Below are positions 1 through 12,515 of a stretch of 64,000 nucleotides of DNA, one piece after another. A program made the translations under genes and the position numbers. Numbering within the stretch: position 1 is the first letter of the stretch; the number at the start of each line of letters is the position of its first letter. This DNA is from Ampelocalamus luodianensis (lineage: Eukaryota; Streptophyta; Magnoliopsida; Poales; Poaceae): assembly GCA_036346255.1 (NCBI GenBank), contig CM070628.1, forward strand, positions 28,101,840 through 28,165,839, in the 5' to 3' direction. Under the pieces are notes generated by a model, which was not told the DNA's origin, did not search any database, and saw only the letters and a list, made by a program, of their open reading frames with translations.

Positions 1-555
1 TTCCCTGGGGCGCCATTGTTACTGAAGACCACTGCTGCAACCGTGTCAAGATATATGTGGGTTGTAGAGGATCAACGAAGACTATGAAAACACTATGGTG
101 AATGGTGATCGCGGTTCCAAGGATTGGGTGCTGCACAAGTTGTGTAATTGGAGGATGGATATGAGCGTGCATGGACCTAATTGCTAAGGAATATATTCTT
201 ATTGTATGATGCAATATGTGCAAAGGCAAATTACGTTGGGTTTCTCCAGTGGATTTTTCATAGGGAGCTTTTAACGAGGCATATGTAAGACGTTGGGTGT
301 TTCAAGGAGTGTTGTCGGATAATTCGTTATTGCCGGGAAACAAGAGAGAAGGAATGGTTGACCCTATAAATATTGGGCAGGGGCCATGTCACTACACATA
401 CATCTGTAGCTCTTCAAGGAAATGATAATAAAGAGGAAGGATGCCGGGACTATATCTCTCTCTCTCTCTCTCAGTTTGTCTCTATTTTCTGTGATTTAGC
501 TCATGTGTGATTGCAGTCGTTGATCTGTTGAAGGTCGACCCCCATGTTACACGAC
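1..555. other. low-copy intergenic sequence, no gene recognised
   Basis: No open frame here resembles a known protein and none is long. A pure (TC)9 run lies at 455-472. No transposon terminus or RNA gene is recognisable. The right edge runs into a segment that recurs about 4 kb downstream. Confidence 0.6.
455..472. repeat. (TC)9 microsatellite
   Basis: Nine uninterrupted TC dinucleotides in otherwise ordinary sequence. Likely length-polymorphic. Confidence 0.95.
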
Positions 556-832
556 AGGTTCTACTGTTCTTAGATCAATTATCAGCCAAATAATGGAGTT
601 ATAAGATGGCTTGGTGGGGGTCGATAATGGATTAAGTTATTGCATTATAATTAGCTTGCCTAGAACCAACACTTGAATTGTTCCGAAAGTGCTATGAGAA
701 AGTTCAACATGTTATTAAACATTTCCTCGATACATTGCATGATTGCACCGTATAAAGAGATGCTAGAAAGTAGGAAAGAATAGCAAGATAATTCAAACAA
801 ATGGGTACTAATTAATTTCGAACTGTCCCATA
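556..832 (+). repeat. left copy of a dispersed direct duplication
   Basis: This segment shares a long, gapped but obvious match with 4640-4890: the phrases ATCAATTATCAGCCAA, ATGGCTTGGTG, AGTTCAACATGT, TTCCTCG and GAAATGCTAGAAA occur in the same order in both. The match resumes at 2592-2612 (CTTTGCAGATCAAATTAG) after an inserted LTR. So the ancestral copy was one block, later split by the LTR at 833-2587. Many small differences show the duplication is not recent. Confidence 0.8.
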
Positions 833-2587
833 TGTAATACCCTGTTCGTTTTTTTTTGTAAGGACCTAAAGTGAAATAACGAGAAAGACGCAAGGGAAAG
901 GAAATAAAATAAAAGGACGGGGTGTCGAGTCAGGGATGGCCGAAGCCATGGTCGCCTCGGACTCGCCGTGCAGGCTAAGTCGGTCATGACCCATGCCCTG
1001 CGCAGCTTGAGTGATGTAAAAGTTATGCCCTTGGTGGCGCTGTTATCCAAAATTTCATTGTCATGGGAAGTAGTTGTGTTGTTTGTCTTACAACGTATAA
1101 GTAGATGATCGAATTAAATAATATTTCTAACTAAGAAAGTTAGATAAATATTCCATTGTTTCCAGAAGTGGTATGGATTGCCACTTTTTGTATTGTAGAA
1201 AAATAGATAAGAAATTGATAAGTCCGTTGTTCAGTAACGCAATACAATGACCTTCAGGGTTGAAATCGAGGGATTAGACGACTTAATCAGGAAATTTGCA
1301 TAACTAGGGAAATATGGAGATTGTTGTGTAGATTTTAGAACTCATATGGTTTGCTATGTTTGGATTCTATAATTGGAAGTTATGACGGTTTGATCACTGG
1401 GACAGCGGGTGTGTTGTCCGGTGAAGGGGATTAATTATGTCGGGTTTGTGTGTAGGGGCGATGTCAATCTATCTTACGTTTTTGTACTATTGTCACATGT
1501 TTTGAGGTGAGTGTTGGCTTTATCCAGGTGGTGTTGCTTCAGGTTTGGTGCCGTCTTCGAATCGTTCTATTTTTCGTAGCTAAAAGGTAAGTGCATAGTA
1601 GAGCGGTAGATATTGGTTTGTGTGTTGTCTTTAATGATTAATTTACCATGTGTATATCTATGTTTTATTTATGCTTATTACAATATCTATATGATGATGA
1701 TGATGATATTATGATAACGATGGTAATGCGATGATGATAAAACATGTTAATGGATAATGGAATAATTTGCATTCGTATTATGTTCACCTTCATATTATGA
1801 AAAAGAAAGATCCACCTCATGTGGGCATGTAAGACCTACTTTGGTAGGCCTTCACGGTAGTGGAGAGATCTCCGGGCCTATGAGGACGGGCTTTTGAGTG
1901 GGTGAACATCGACGAGTGTTCACTCAGCTATATCAGTATAAGTTATGTGATGAGTAGATGCGTATGTAGTGTAGAATTGCATTGCACCAATGAAAAGAAA
2001 AGATGACAATGATGGAATACATGAATAATAAGCTTCATATGTGTATGTTTCTTGTTCTATTACGTTCTTGCTGAGTCTTCAACTAATTCTTACTTTGTTG
2101 TTGTTTTTAAGTGACCATTGAAGGCACCTACACATCACATGCAATCAACCATGAATTTATCACTTTTAAGTATCTCAATTATCTTAGAGAATTAGTTTAT
2201 CTATTTGGAACTTGATTAGGGGACATTAGATACTCTATGGTAGTTGTGTGGATCATGAGTAATATTAGTGCTCATGGTAATGATGCGTTATGAATGCGTT
2301 TATTGTAATGATTTATTTAAAAGTAATGTTGCTAGTCAATGCTTCAGGGCATATGGTTCTGAGCGTTCTCGGGTGTGTGTCCCAAGCATTCTTATGTACG
2401 AAGTCCCAAGTTATGTGTGAATGTTTATCTTTATTTATGTTATCTTGCTATGCTTTTTGTTGGATAACTTGTTATCGGGTTTTATTTAGGGATATGATAG
2501 CAGTAATAGTAAATAATTATGGTTTAAATTTAGAGTAAAAAATGTAGTGGTGACATTTCGAGCTCTTTATTGGGCTTGGGTGTTGCA
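833..2587 (+). mobile_element. solo LTR of a Ty3/gypsy-type element
   Basis: It begins TGTAATACCC and ends GGTGTTGCA, the same terminal pattern as the LTRs at 24479-26714 and 58623-60796 read in their own orientation. No gag or pol lies next to it, so it is a solo LTR. It interrupts a segment that is continuous in its duplicate at 4640-4937, which independently shows insertion. The flanks CCATA (828-832) and CATCT (2588-2592) share only CAT, so no clean 5-bp target duplication remains. It contains hairpins around 1830-1923, including GTGAACA/TGTTCAC arms (1902-1908 and 1917-1923), and the CTTGCTGAGTC motif typical of this LTR type near 2066. Confidence 0.75.
1690..1735. repeat. imperfect GAT-type trinucleotide repeat
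   Basis: A short run of GATGATGATGATGAT followed by degenerate units, inside the solo LTR. Simple sequence only. Confidence 0.7.
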
Positions 2588-2612
2588 CATCTTTGCAGAT
2601 CAAATTAGAAAT

Positions 2613-4639
2613 CAGTTAACAATGATTAAGATGCCTCCTGCCATGTCACCTAGAATTCTTTCCCATTTATTACATGTCAATGGCCAGAACATATAAACCC
2701 ATCAGTGTTTCACTTAACTACTCTTGCTCAGGTGTGAATTTTGACCCTAGACTAGCCACATATGGTAATTTCGGTCAGAACCAAACTATATATGCTGGCA
2801 TTAACTTTGATCAGATTACTCACTTTTATGTACGTACTGTAAGGCCTAGCTAAAAATGTCAAATTGTGCTGCTGTTAATACGTGTAAATTAATGGGAATT
2901 CGACAGGATGCCATTCCCGCCGCCACATAAACCGTGATAATTTCCTACCGGCCATGGTGCACAGAAAAGTGGCTGAAAAGTTGAGTTGGATTTCCAAATT
3001 CAGACAGCGTATTGAAAATCTCGAGAAATGATCGAAAGGAATCTTGCAGTTACATAACATGCCATGGTGCATAGGAAAGTAGAGGACGAGGGTGTGCATC
3101 TACTCCTGGAAATCAGACTGATCAAAACAAGTAGCCTACTGTTTCAGTTTTGTTCTTCTTCAAGTATTGCAGTCCAGCTATTTTGTCCCTGTGTTATTTT
3201 CGATAAAGCCTTTGCATTGGGCATTCCTTCCTAGGTAGTTAGGTAGCTTGGGTTCAGAGCTTACTGCCTCTGATCCACAGCGTTAGCAATGAGATACAAC
3301 CTATCTGTAGGCTAGATGCAGTAGTGACCTTTGTCACCTTTCATTTGGATATGAAAGATTCACTTGCACAGTACAATCCGTTCATAAAAATATATGATCC
3401 GAGTGTAGAGCTAATTCTGTCAGCTTTTTTCTCTCTAAGCAAACAAATAACCATTGCCATTAACACCAATGCCCTTTTGTCTCTATAAATAGCCACTGGC
3501 AATGAGATGAGGATGTACGCTAGCCACCTTGCGTCCTCTGTCCATGAAGTTTCAGAGCCCTTTCCTTTCGGCATACCCATCAGGGTACCCTAATCAACCA
3601 CTGAGTTACGACGATGAAAATGGGCTTTCTCGTGATTTCTGAACCCGCGCATGGCGCTATCCTGCACGAGCTTTTGATTGAGTCTATGTTTGCCTGCCAT
3701 TTGTAGAAAGGATGTTTCTTCATCTTCTTACAGGAGGATGGGGAAATCCTTATGTTAGCGGTTGTCAGATTCTTGACCTTGCACGGACAAGATTCTGGCT
3801 TCTTGCTAGGAAGGCATGGTTGCTGGTCCATGAAGATAGGCTCATCTCTTGAATCTGCTGTCCCTTCTGAGCTCAGTTTTTGTACATTTTTTTTAATCTA
3901 TCATCTTAATCTTTTTTTCAGTTCTTGCATCGGTAACGAGATAGTCCACTTGAAGAGCTAGTAAATCCCGCATTGTTGGTATCGCATAGTTTATCCTTTT
4001 TTGTGAATTTCGTTCAATGATAGCTTATTGTTTATGTGTTGAGTGTTGTTATGTATGCACAGTACTAATGCTAATGTTGGTTATGTACTTGTATTATTCT
4101 TGTTCTGGTCGGCATTTCCTGGTTTACAATAGATAAAATGGACATGAACGACCACAATCCATGCTCTGAACATTCGCAGGATGTTGGTGAAATGCAGAAG
4201 AAGAAAAGGTTGATTTCCTGGCAAATGAAAAGAAGAGCACATGCACATTCTGATCAGATGCGTGATGCCCATTAATTGATATATCTTTTTCTTTGTTATC
4301 TTCACTGCAGTTTCTTAGAAATCTTTAAGGCCCATGCTTAGTCACATACTGCTTTCCATTCAAAGAAGAACTGAAGAACATTGCACTACTTTTGGAGAGA
4401 AGTCAAATCATGAGTGAAGACCTGAACGTTTCTTGCAATGTAGAGAACTAGAGATTGGCTTGCCGCTTGTGTTACAACTTACAAGAGGATGGCACAGAGA
4501 GATGTTTTTCCATTTCCTGATTGGGACTACGATAATCGACCAAGAATAATTGTGTGTATCAACTATCAACCAAACTCGGAGTTTAATGCTGTTATACTAT
4601 ACATGGTGGGGGTTTGAATCAAACAGATTGTCAAACTAG
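2613..4639. other. low-copy intergenic sequence, no gene recognised
   Basis: About 2 kb with only short open frames on both strands (longest about 83 codons) and no recognisable protein family, tRNA or rRNA. A short motif CCATGGTGCA recurs near 2950 and 3060. Transcribed non-coding sequence or a badly decayed gene cannot be excluded. Confidence 0.5.
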
Positions 4640-4937
4640 CAGTTCTTATGTTCTTATATCAATTATCAGCCAATTATGAAATGGCTTGGTGAGGTCGACA
4701 ATGGCTTAAGATTGCCTGAAACCAGTTTTTCAACTGTTACAGATGTGCTATGGGAAAAGTTCAACATGTGAGAAAGCATTTTCCTCGGTACATTATGCCG
4801 TACAAGGAAATGCTAGAAACTAGGAGACAATAGCAAAATAGTTCGAACGGATGGGTACAGATTAATTTCCAACTCTCATATCCAAACAAATAATGCCTCC
4901 TAATACCCCTCTTTATAGATCAAATTAGAAATCAATA
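4640..4937 (+). repeat. right copy of the dispersed direct duplication
   Basis: Matches 556-832 plus 2592-2612 in order and orientation. It is uninterrupted: the junction region reads through to GATCAAATTAGAAATCA, the sequence that follows the LTR in the left copy. It ends about 180 bp from the stop codon of the arabinogalactan-peptide gene. Confidence 0.8.
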
Positions 4938-5119
4938 CACGAGAGGACGAAAAGGAAAGCAGATCAAATGAATGGATCAATCAACATGGTCAACTAATCC
5001 AAATTAAAACCAAACCAAGGTACTTATAAAAGGAAATCAACGCACGTCAAATTAATGAGATGCAGGTACGTAGCAGCAGTGTTCTCTTCCTCCGGGCGGA
5101 TCTCTTCCTGATAGCTACC

Positions 5120-5293
5120 TTACTGCAGGTAGTAAGCGAAGAAGGAGAGCACGGAGGCGCCGAGCACCGCGGCGACGGCCGGGAAAGCGGCCGAGGAGGC
5201 GCTGGTGGGGGCCGGGGCCGGGGCTTCGGCGGCGAGGGCCACGGTAGCCGAGGCGGCGGCGAGGACGACGCAGGCGATCTTCTTCATCTCCAT
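5120..5293 (-). CDS. arabinogalactan peptide precursor (AG-peptide, GPI-anchored)
   Basis: A 57-residue single-exon protein. Residues 1-22 form a signal peptide ([10 protein letters not shown], then an alanine-rich core ending AALAA-like). The mature stretch [10 protein letters not shown], from about residue 22, carries alternating Ala-Pro that is hydroxylated and decorated with arabinogalactan. The C-terminus ending [11 protein letters not shown] is a hydrophobic tail typical of GPI-anchor addition signals. This three-part plan and length match the plant AG-peptide family (Pfam PF06376), whose mature product is a cell-surface proteoglycan of only about a dozen residues. The frame runs upstream of the chosen ATG without another ATG; ATG at 5293 is preferred, though 5287 is also possible. 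A TATA box lies about 150 bp upstream. The frame is intact, unlike nearly every other coding region in the window. Homology is recognised by pattern, not by search. Confidence 0.9.
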   Translation of the reverse strand: MEMKKIACVVLAAASATVALAAEAPAPAPTSASSAAFPAVAAVLGASVLSFFAYYLQ

Positions 5294-5443
5294 TGCTCCT
5301 TTGGACAGTCTAAACAGGTCCCGAATCAACGGAGACGAGGAAGAAGAAGGGCTTATTAGCAAGCTGGGATTGCTCACTCGCTTGCTTGATTATTTGTGCC
5401 CTTGTTGCTTGCGTGAGGAAGGAGGGGAGGGTGGAGGTGGGGT

Positions 5444-5450
5444 TCTTATA
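5444..5450 (-). promoter_or_regulatory. TATA box of the arabinogalactan-peptide gene
   Basis: TATAAGA on the minus strand, in the context CTATAAGAACC. It lies about 150 bp before the ATG, implying a start near 5415 and a 5' leader of roughly 120 nt that includes a TC-rich stretch (TTCTTCCTC-like) just before the coding sequence. Confidence 0.65.
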
Positions 5451-5639
5451 GTTGGGATTATCGGGCTAATTTTGGGGAGATTAATTGAAGGTTTTGGGTG
5501 GTCGCCATGTGGAGGCGTCTACGTGCGTGCATGTGCGTGGTATGAGGGGCGGAAGTTTGTTGGGGATGAACAACTCTTGGAACGAGTCTCTTGGCTAAGT
5601 TTGAGCATGTCCTACTACATGTTTAATTAGTGAGCTTAT

Positions 5640-7739
5640 TTTTATAAATAAATATAAATCGGCGATTGCGGGTGCTTTGAAGGCTTCCGGTTTTGCATCA
5701 ATTTTATCGGATATAGAAGAAATTTGTGCCAAAAAAAATTTCGGCCGAAAATGTCGGCCGATTTTTTAAAAAACTCAAAATTTGATTAGAAAGTTCCAAC
5801 CGAAATTCACCAATTTTTTTCGATTTTTGGCCAAACCAGCCCTACCGGACCACCACCCTGTTAAAATTTTGATATCGGTTTTCAAAACCGAGGAAGCCAG
5901 CTATTGTCACGGGTAATCGACCATTGTCTAAAACTAAAGTTTAGTAAACTTATTATAGTTTTTTAAATGCTTTGTTTTCTTCCGGCAATGCACTTAGAGC
6001 TTTTTTTTCTAATAATAGCAATTGTTATTTAATTTCAGGATTCCAAATATCAACATATATATCTACAATCACCGGGTGATATTCAAGGTACCTCCTTTGT
6101 TTTGGAGGTCTAGAAAATCCCACAATAATCCTTAAATCAGGAAAAAAACAAAAATCCAAGAAATTCTCTCATTAATTGATAGAAAAAGGAAAGATCTACA
6201 ATTGTATAATAGATACAACTATATTTTCGAAAGAAAATAGAGTAATATAACAAGTATAATGAGTTGCAATATCTCGCCGCACAAACATGTAGGAAATTCC
6301 ACTAGTTGATACAATACTAGCCGATGTTCGTGCTTTGCTGGCACAAAAAAAAACATGTATAGACATAGCTGGGATAGATCTGCTCCACGCTCGGCTCGGT
6401 GCTCCTCCACGTTGAGTCGTTCTCAACCAAGCTGACGCTAAGGCCCCACTCGACGTTCTCGGTCTACATCGTACTCGGCTCCGCCGTCGCGCTAATCCAT
6501 CTTTGTTGTGAGATGGTTTTTTTGTTGTTTTTGTTTGAGATTTTTAAGGGAGGTGAAAAGAGAAATGGGAGAGGAGACTACATATCAACTCATTCTTTTA
6601 TATTAGTAAAGATATTTTTATTAAACTACTAACTATTCCTTCTAAATGTAAGAATGTCTGGTTGGCGAGAAAATTTTAAAGATTGCTGCAAATTTTAGGT
6701 AATTTGACATTTTCCCCTGAATTGAAAACATATTTTTACTATTTTTATAAGAAAATGCTAAAAGGATAAAATAAATATTCGGTGGTCAAGTTAGTTTGAT
6801 TTTGGAGGAAAGGAGGGAGGGAGTGGTAAAGAAGCTCAAATTCGAGCTCCTTTTGGAAGAAGGCAAATTAGAGATGAGTATTCAATGTTACATAACTTCT
6901 CTACAAATCAATTAATCAACATTTAGTATAAAATAAATCTTCCAATAATTGTTAGATAAATACTCATTATTGGCTAGCTAATAAAAACATGCAATTTTTT
7001 AAATTTTACTCTCAAAATATTCTCGTAACATGTGGCATGACGTAAACCACGCGCCTGCTCGAAATTTTGTTGGTTCACTACATTCATTTGTCTTTTTTTT
7101 AAAAAAAATAATGAAGTAATCTTTTGTCATATCTTTTGTACACAAAAAAATTTTAAATATATCGAAGCCTCATCTTTTAAGCTGGCAAAAGATCTCGACA
7201 ACTTGTTGATCTTACTATTTATTTATGCAGCAGATCTGCAAGACTGCAAAGTGCAAAGCCAGTTCAAAGTCATTGGTGAAGTGTGTGTCAGACCCATAAC
7301 GAGCAAACCAGCTCTCAATCGATGACAATAATGCCCAACGGGCTTCGTCACCGAAGGTTCAAATTACTGGTTTGGAAAAATGAAAACCTGCGCGTTCAAA
7401 TCATTCTTGGTTCCTATATCGAAACGAAAGTGGAATGAATAATTACCAATCGATTTCGATTGCAAGTATTGAATCGATAATCGTCAATCGTGGAAACAGC
7501 TCGATTATCTAATGGAACTACTACTAGTAGTAGTAAGTAGTACTGTAGTAGTAACCTGCTCGAAAGCATCCAACGTAGCGTAGAAATTATTGCAGTGTGC
7601 GTCAGTGGAAATAAATCTTACGAGATATCTTCACCTTTAGATCATTGTTTAGACCTCGTTCAAATCATGACATGTGGTCATGCAAAAAGGTGGTTGATTT
7701 ATCCTGCCATATGTTATTATATTGAAAGGTTCTAATATC
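5640..7739. other. AT-rich intergenic sequence upstream of the AG-peptide gene
   Basis: No coding sequence, RNA gene or complete transposon recognised. 5700-5830 contains clustered CGGCCGA-type palindromes between A/T runs. 6780-6835 is purine-rich (GGAGGAAAGGAGGGAGGGAG). A short TAG trinucleotide cluster (CTACTACTAGTAGTAGTAAG) lies near 7518-7540. Short frames near 6196-6632 are not supported by composition or homology. Confidence 0.5.
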
Positions 7740-8224
7740 TTATCTTAACTAATAAAAGAATGAGTTTACACCCTCGTAGTGGGACGATGGTCCCCACACC
7801 TTCCCCTCCTATTCGCATGCATGCACACGCGGTCCTCCTTGTTTATTCCCGAACTGCTCCACCCCACATATTTCATCTCAACGCACTCCCACACACATCT
7901 CAAACCTCCTCCCTACCACATTGCATGGTCGCATGTGTCTCCTTACTTTCTTCAAGAAGCGTCGACACGACCAGTATCACTCTCGACTGCACCGCCTTAC
8001 CCCAACTCGCTGCCCTTGACCCGCACTACCGACCTCATCTCCCCATCGCCTCCCCGCCGATGAAGCTCCGCTGCCGGACACCTCCTCCCGCAGCCGGTGC
8101 CGCTCTCCCAATCCGGCCCACGTCCCCGAGTCCGCTTCCCCAACGCGGGCGGCGCTTGTAGTCTCCTTGACCCCAAGGTGAGTTCATTTTCCCAACTTAG
8201 GCATATGTGGGTATCATAGGGATA
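7740..8224 (+). other. GC-rich segment with an open frame, not assigned
   Basis: A 133-codon frame (7760-8161) rich in Pro, Ser, Thr and His overlaps a second open frame, which argues for composition-driven openness rather than a gene. No domain is recognised. A splice-like AAGGTGAG follows at about 8174-8181, so a first exon truncated by the adjacent LTR is possible but unproven. Confidence 0.25.
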
Positions 8225-11200
8225 TGTCAGAACATCCCAAAAATTGGAATTGTTTTCAGATAGGTAAAAATGTGAACTTTCTAAAACTTTTGATGGATTT
8301 CAATTACAATTTATTTGCTGGGTTTTATTTGCAAGGCTTTTTGTTTAATTAAGAAATTTGAGAATCCAAATTTCTGGAAATCCAAATTTCATTAAGAATT
8401 TAAAATGAAGTAAAACAAGAGATGATAACTAACCATCCAAATCTAATTGATAATTGAAACAACTTGAAACAAAATACGGTAATTAAATGCAAAATTGGTG
8501 AATTTGTACTGTTAATAAAATAGGGGATTAATTAAAACATGTTTTACAAACTTTCCCCATATCAAATAATAAAATTTCATACAAAGAGTAGTTTAAAAGA
8601 ATTATTGAGAATTATACAGAGAACATAAAATTCTGAAACAATTACACCATAATATACACTATCTCAGGAACCTCCCCATAATTTTCCATAATTTTTGGAG
8701 CTTGATAACTATATTTAACTTTCCACTAAACCTCTCAGCCAATTTGGAAAATTCTGGAAACTGAAATCCTTTTCTGTTCCACTGACCAGCCGGCCCCACA
8801 ATTCAGCCCTTCTTCTCCGGCCGCCCCAAGACCACCTCCAGCTTCACTAGCCCCCTGTCAACCCATTTTCGTAGCCTCCCCCGCCACGCCGCCGCTCCAA
8901 CCACCGGCGACTTGCGCCGCCCCATTTTAGCCCGAGCCTCCCCTGTAACTGCCCTTCTGTTGTTCCTGAGCATAGACTGACAACAAGAATTTTCCCCTCT
9001 TAGATGATTAGTACTTTAGCTAAGTATTGTAATTAGTTAATCAATCACTCAAATGCTATAACAAATTCGAAGTGTGTGTTTTAAGAGAAATCTGGATATA
9101 AGCACTTCAGTTCAGAAATGAATGGTGTTTCTGTTGTCAGTTGAGTGATCAGAGAAGTTGAGCTAAGGATGTTTGGAGATAGCAGTAAGCCTACCCCTTA
9201 GGTGTTCAAAGGCAAAATATTAGTAACTAGGTTTGACCACCACAGGGGGATTCATACTTGCAAATCACCTGATAGTAGCACTACCTTTCTTACATGGGTT
9301 GTGTTGTCTGTTGTAACTTAGCTGAACAGAGAAGTGTGCTAGATATAAATCTGAATGGACAGTAGGCCGGTGCAGTAGATACTAAATCAATGGATCAGCG
9401 AGTAGGACTGACAACTAATGAAGGCTTCAGAATGATGTTAGCTAAGTACAGCAGTATAAAATGTTTTGTTAGTAGCCTTGACAGCCTAGTGAACAGAGAA
9501 GAGGTTTAGGATGATATTTGAGAAGCCAGTGAAACTCGTTTGCAAAACCATTTATCCAATGCTAACTGTTATCTATGCTACCCAAAGGTTTTAACAAATA
9601 TGAAACTTGATAGTCATAGGAAGTTAGTTAGTGGCACTTTAATTCAGAAAAGTGCCCTGTTGTAGGAGGCATGGACAGAGAGGTGTCTAGATGAGAAACT
9701 GAATTGATAGTAGGGCTCATCCCAGTAAATTGATCAGTAGATTGGTGGTATAGTTGAATCCGGTTTGTAGGATTTATTGCTAACCTACACTTATAGTTTT
9801 GTTAAATTGATTAGTGGTTAGTTTCGGTGATCAGTTCAGATAGTTAAATAGCAGTTAGTTGTCCCTGTCAGTGAAGCCCCCCTTTTGTGGACCAAGCCAT
9901 CTACTGATTAACAAAGCTTATGGCTGCCACTTAGGTCACTCAAGATAATTAACAACTTTGAAGTTGAGTTGTGTAGGAAACTTAGCTAGTATCATGTCTG
10001 TCCAAAAAGATTTCAGCAAGATAAATGAACAGGAAGATAAAATAAGGATAACTAGGATTGTCGGTAGGCTAACAACGTGTCCAATGCAAGTAGATGGAAA
10101 TCCCATTAATTCAAATAGCCATTGAACCTTCATCCAACAGCAGTAACCATTTCTGAAAACAAGCATGATTATGACTCTCCAAAACCAATAGTTAACAACT
10201 TATACATGAGAACTCGGGATTAAATGAATTCTCCAATTGAACTACATGAACAGGGAAGGCAATCTAAGAATAGTTAGAAATAACAATAGTCAAATGACTT
10301 TGCTAATACAAATAGTTAGAAAGTTCATTAAGTCAGTTAAGCTTAGGACATTAAGCTAATAAGAGGCAACCTAATCTGAATAACAGATATTGATGTGAAA
10401 TATTCCAAACCAACAGTGAACAACCAATGGGTTAGTGAGCTAATGAATCAAAGAGAACTTTGATTAAACAAAGAATTAAAAGGATAAGAAGAAAATGAGA
10501 ACAACAAGTAACCTACTAATAGAAAGCATAAAATTTCAGACAATAAACTCTCAGCATCACTTTTATCTATTTTCAAGATTTAACAAATCAATACAAATCA
10601 AAGCGCTAATAACTTTTACATATGAATTCGGAATCAAATGAATCTTTTTGCTAAACTCATCAAAAAACCATTCTCTATAATAATATGCAAAAATATTTGA
10701 ATTCTCTTGCTGTTGGATTTATTTCCCCATTTGTATTTTGTTTCTGGTTCTTTTGAATAGATGCTGGAATTCGTGAGCGAGATTATCAACGATCAAGCGA
10801 CCTCACTCTCTGAACAATATAAGCAAGAACAAGACAAGCACCTCCTTTGATCATATTGATCCCAGTATTTTACTTATTGTACTTTGTTTTGCAAATCCTA
10901 TTATTGCATGCGCGTATGTTCAATATTAAATTGCTATATTTGGGATGTTGGTAGTTGTAAATCCTAATTGCTGCATGAATTCTTTTGACATGTTGATATC
11001 CCTACTTTGTTAACATTAGGATATGGGTTAGACAATATATAATGTCAATTGGAAATTTTGAGTGCGAGCTATCGCACAAATGCTTATCGGAATGATAGTT
11101 CTTTTCAAAAAGGATGTATAAAGGACACTATGGTAAATGTGAATTTGGGAGATTTGTAAAATATTCAGAGGGTGTGCCTCGTTATTTTGGTATTAAAGCA

Positions 11201-12515
11201 AAATGCAAAACCTAGTTTTAGACACAGGCGAGTTATATTATATTCTGAAAAGTGGGAAAGGAACCTCACTAGTAGATAGGGGAGATTCTCGCCTGGCCAA
11301 TTAAGGACCGAACATCGTGATATCCGACCTAAGCGTAAGCGCACAACTATAGTGTCATTTATGGGGTGGCCTTAGCTAATTAAGTTGTCGAGAACTAGCC
11401 TTGCATGAGGGGTAGGTAGGAGAGGTGCGAGCATGTTTGATTGCCGACATAACGGCGAATACCTCACTGGAACGGGGATACCTGGGCGAAGTGACAATAA
11501 ACGTAGCACCTAGACGGGTATGCTTGGGTTCGGTGAGGAATAACATTCGACGGCTAAGTGCAAGGTTAGGGCTAGATGATGTAAAGGCTTCGACACGCAT
11601 TTAGACCGCTACCTTCTGTGAGTGAGCGTGGCATAGATATATGCCAACAAACTAGAGAATTCGTGTACTGTGGGTAAAGTTGTACCCTCTCGCATAGTGT
11701 AAATCTATTATAATAGCCGTGCTCATGTGATAAGCGTGTTAAGTGTAGTATTGCCGGGTATAGTCTTGATTTTCACAAAACCGTCTTATCGGAAATTGTG
11801 GAAGTGGTTTGTGATTTATTTGAGATAATCGCATGTTATGGCTGCACGTAAATTGTTGCTCGAGCCAAGGAAGACCGTGAGCTGTAGTTGTTCTTATTAT
11901 TGGATCATTCAATTACTTACTTATCTTCTCGTTATCTATTTAACTGCTCATTTCAAATTCCGTTGTAAAGTACTACTTATGAATATTGCAAATAAAACCT
12001 GCTTAGCGCAAAATAACTTGTAGCATAGAGCCTTCTCTTGATTAGCCTTGCATTTAATATAACATTTGTGATACACTAAAAGTCTTGCTGAGTACACAAG
12101 TACTCAATCTTGCTTTTATTGTTGTTTAGAGTATGAAGATGAACCGACGCCAAGTGACGCTTTCTTCACACCCAGAACCGGAGGGTTCGGGGACGGGTCT
12201 ATCTAGGATTTGTTTCTTGTCGGCTGCCTTTGGGTATGGATGGGCACATCGCTGGAATTTGTTTACTTTCACCACTTTTAATCTTCCGCTGCTATTTCTG
12301 TTACTCTGTTACTTCTGGTACTTAAGTCTTCTTTGGTCGGTTGGCCTTTGTAATGTAAATACTGCAATCGCTTAAGTTAAGCACCATTTTGCTTACCTTG
12401 TATATGTGAATGTATGGTTGTGAATACCAAATGTTGTGAATGTGTGCTAGCTCGATCCAGGACTAGCACGTATACACATAGGGTCTTCGGGTATTCCACG
12501 CCCGGGGGTGCGACA
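8225..12515 (+). mobile_element. large (about 4.3 kb) solo LTR, gypsy-like
   Basis: It starts TGTCAGAACATCCC and ends GGGGGTGCGACA, with no gag or pol attached. Ordered landmarks match the LTR at 34104-38166: a C-rich leader-like block (8790-8960 here), the phrase GATCCCAGTATTTTA (about 10856), GGCCAATTAAGGACCG (about 11297), and CTTGCTGAGTACACAAGTAC followed by a GAAGATGAACC stretch (about 12088-12145). ATATG occurs at both edges (8222-8226 and 12515-12519), overlapping the termini, so it may be a target duplication, but the boundary is ambiguous by two bases. Open frames inside, such as 12133-12375, are incidental. Confidence 0.65.

Noticed and set aside
2875..4305. Several 63-83 codon frames as a small-gene cluster
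   Set aside because: All are short, on both strands, with no homology pattern, start context or codon bias to support them.
6196..6632. Short frames near 6.2-6.6 kb as exons
   Set aside because: No domain, no splice-compatible partner, and frames on opposite strands overlap.
7760..8161. A 133-codon open frame taken as a gene
   Set aside because: Pro/Ser/Thr-rich, overlapped by another open frame in the same strand, no domain, and composition alone can explain it.
12133..12375. An 80-codon hydrophobic frame as a membrane peptide
   Set aside because: It falls in the 3' part of a solo LTR and has no counterpart frame in the related LTR at 34104-38166.
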